From Rhizobiaceae bacterium (GTDB taxonomy: Bacteria > Pseudomonadota > Alphaproteobacteria > Rhizobiales > Rhizobiaceae): 6,116 nucleotides of DNA. Made by a program: the position numbers and the translations under genes. The stretch spans positions 1-6,116 of the forward strand of contig CAJYRE010000098.1 in NCBI GenBank assembly GCA_913776675.1. The letters run 5' to 3'. The stretch's first letter is position 1, and each line of letters opens with the position of its first letter. Shown in pieces: positions 6,040 to 6,116 of the stretch. A model generated the notes under the pieces. That model saw only the letters and a program-made list of their open reading frames with translations. It was not told the origin of the DNA and made no database searches.

Positions 6040-6116
6040 ATTTGGGTGCGCATTGGGAAGAGGTGATTGTGGGACTCGCTACTGCAAGTAACGATTTCTG
6101 GGAACGCGATCCTGAC
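6030..6116 (+). pseudogene. Out-of-frame continuation of the 233-aa gene, running off the window
   Basis: In the frame one base back from the upstream gene, the sequence reads TFINLGAHWEEVIVGLATAS and then NDFWERDPD, open to the last base. This looks like real protein. It has the W-E and FWERDP pattern expected for the tail of the same protein and no start or ribosome site of its own. Adding one T to the TTT at 6033-6035 would fuse it to the upstream frame as AGLRHFINLGAHWEE. It is best read as the C-terminal part of the same gene. Confidence 0.6.

Overview
The window looks like a chromosomal segment from an alphaproteobacterium of the order Rhizobiales, probably Rhizobiaceae (Agrobacterium, Allorhizobium or Rhizobium type). 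This rests on the dnaG-rpoD pair, the alphaproteobacterial sigma-70 with its [14 protein letters not shown] N-terminus, and intergenic repeats that resemble ones I remember from rhizobial genomes. No database search was possible, so genus-level placement is inference.

Layout. Positions 1-1487 hold the 3' part of dnaG (primase: TOPRIM core, Gly/Arg/Ala-rich linker, helicase-binding domain). Positions 1488-2021 are a long intergenic region with overlapping hairpins, a degenerate 56-nt tandem repeat and a 9-bp hairpin just upstream of rpoD. Positions 2022-4070 are the complete housekeeping sigma factor gene rpoD. It ends in a strong intrinsic terminator (4093-4120). A second hairpin with almost the same stem (4141-4166) follows and probably serves a converging small minus-strand gene (4204-4404) that has a good Shine-Dalgarno sequence.

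From about 4728 the window changes character. A highly structured, probably transcribed leader (4728-4951) has several mutually exclusive helices and resembles the phage C4 / P4 immunity RNA type of region. It leads into a small single-pass membrane protein gene (4960-5270) that is interrupted by a one-base frameshift. Next comes a visibly more AT-rich gene of unknown function (5338-6039), whose homologous-looking C-terminus continues in another frame to the window end, implying a second one-base frameshift. This right-hand part reads as an accessory module attached to an otherwise conserved core region.

How the parts work together. DnaG primes replication with the DnaB helicase, and RpoD directs housekeeping transcription; their adjacency echoes the classic macromolecular synthesis operon. 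Here, however, a 534-bp gap suggests that rpoD has its own promoter. The most interesting candidate is the structured leader. It carries pyrimidine-rich anti-Shine-Dalgarno stretches, a hairpin that would hide the ribosome binding site of the membrane protein gene, and an open frame running through it into that gene.
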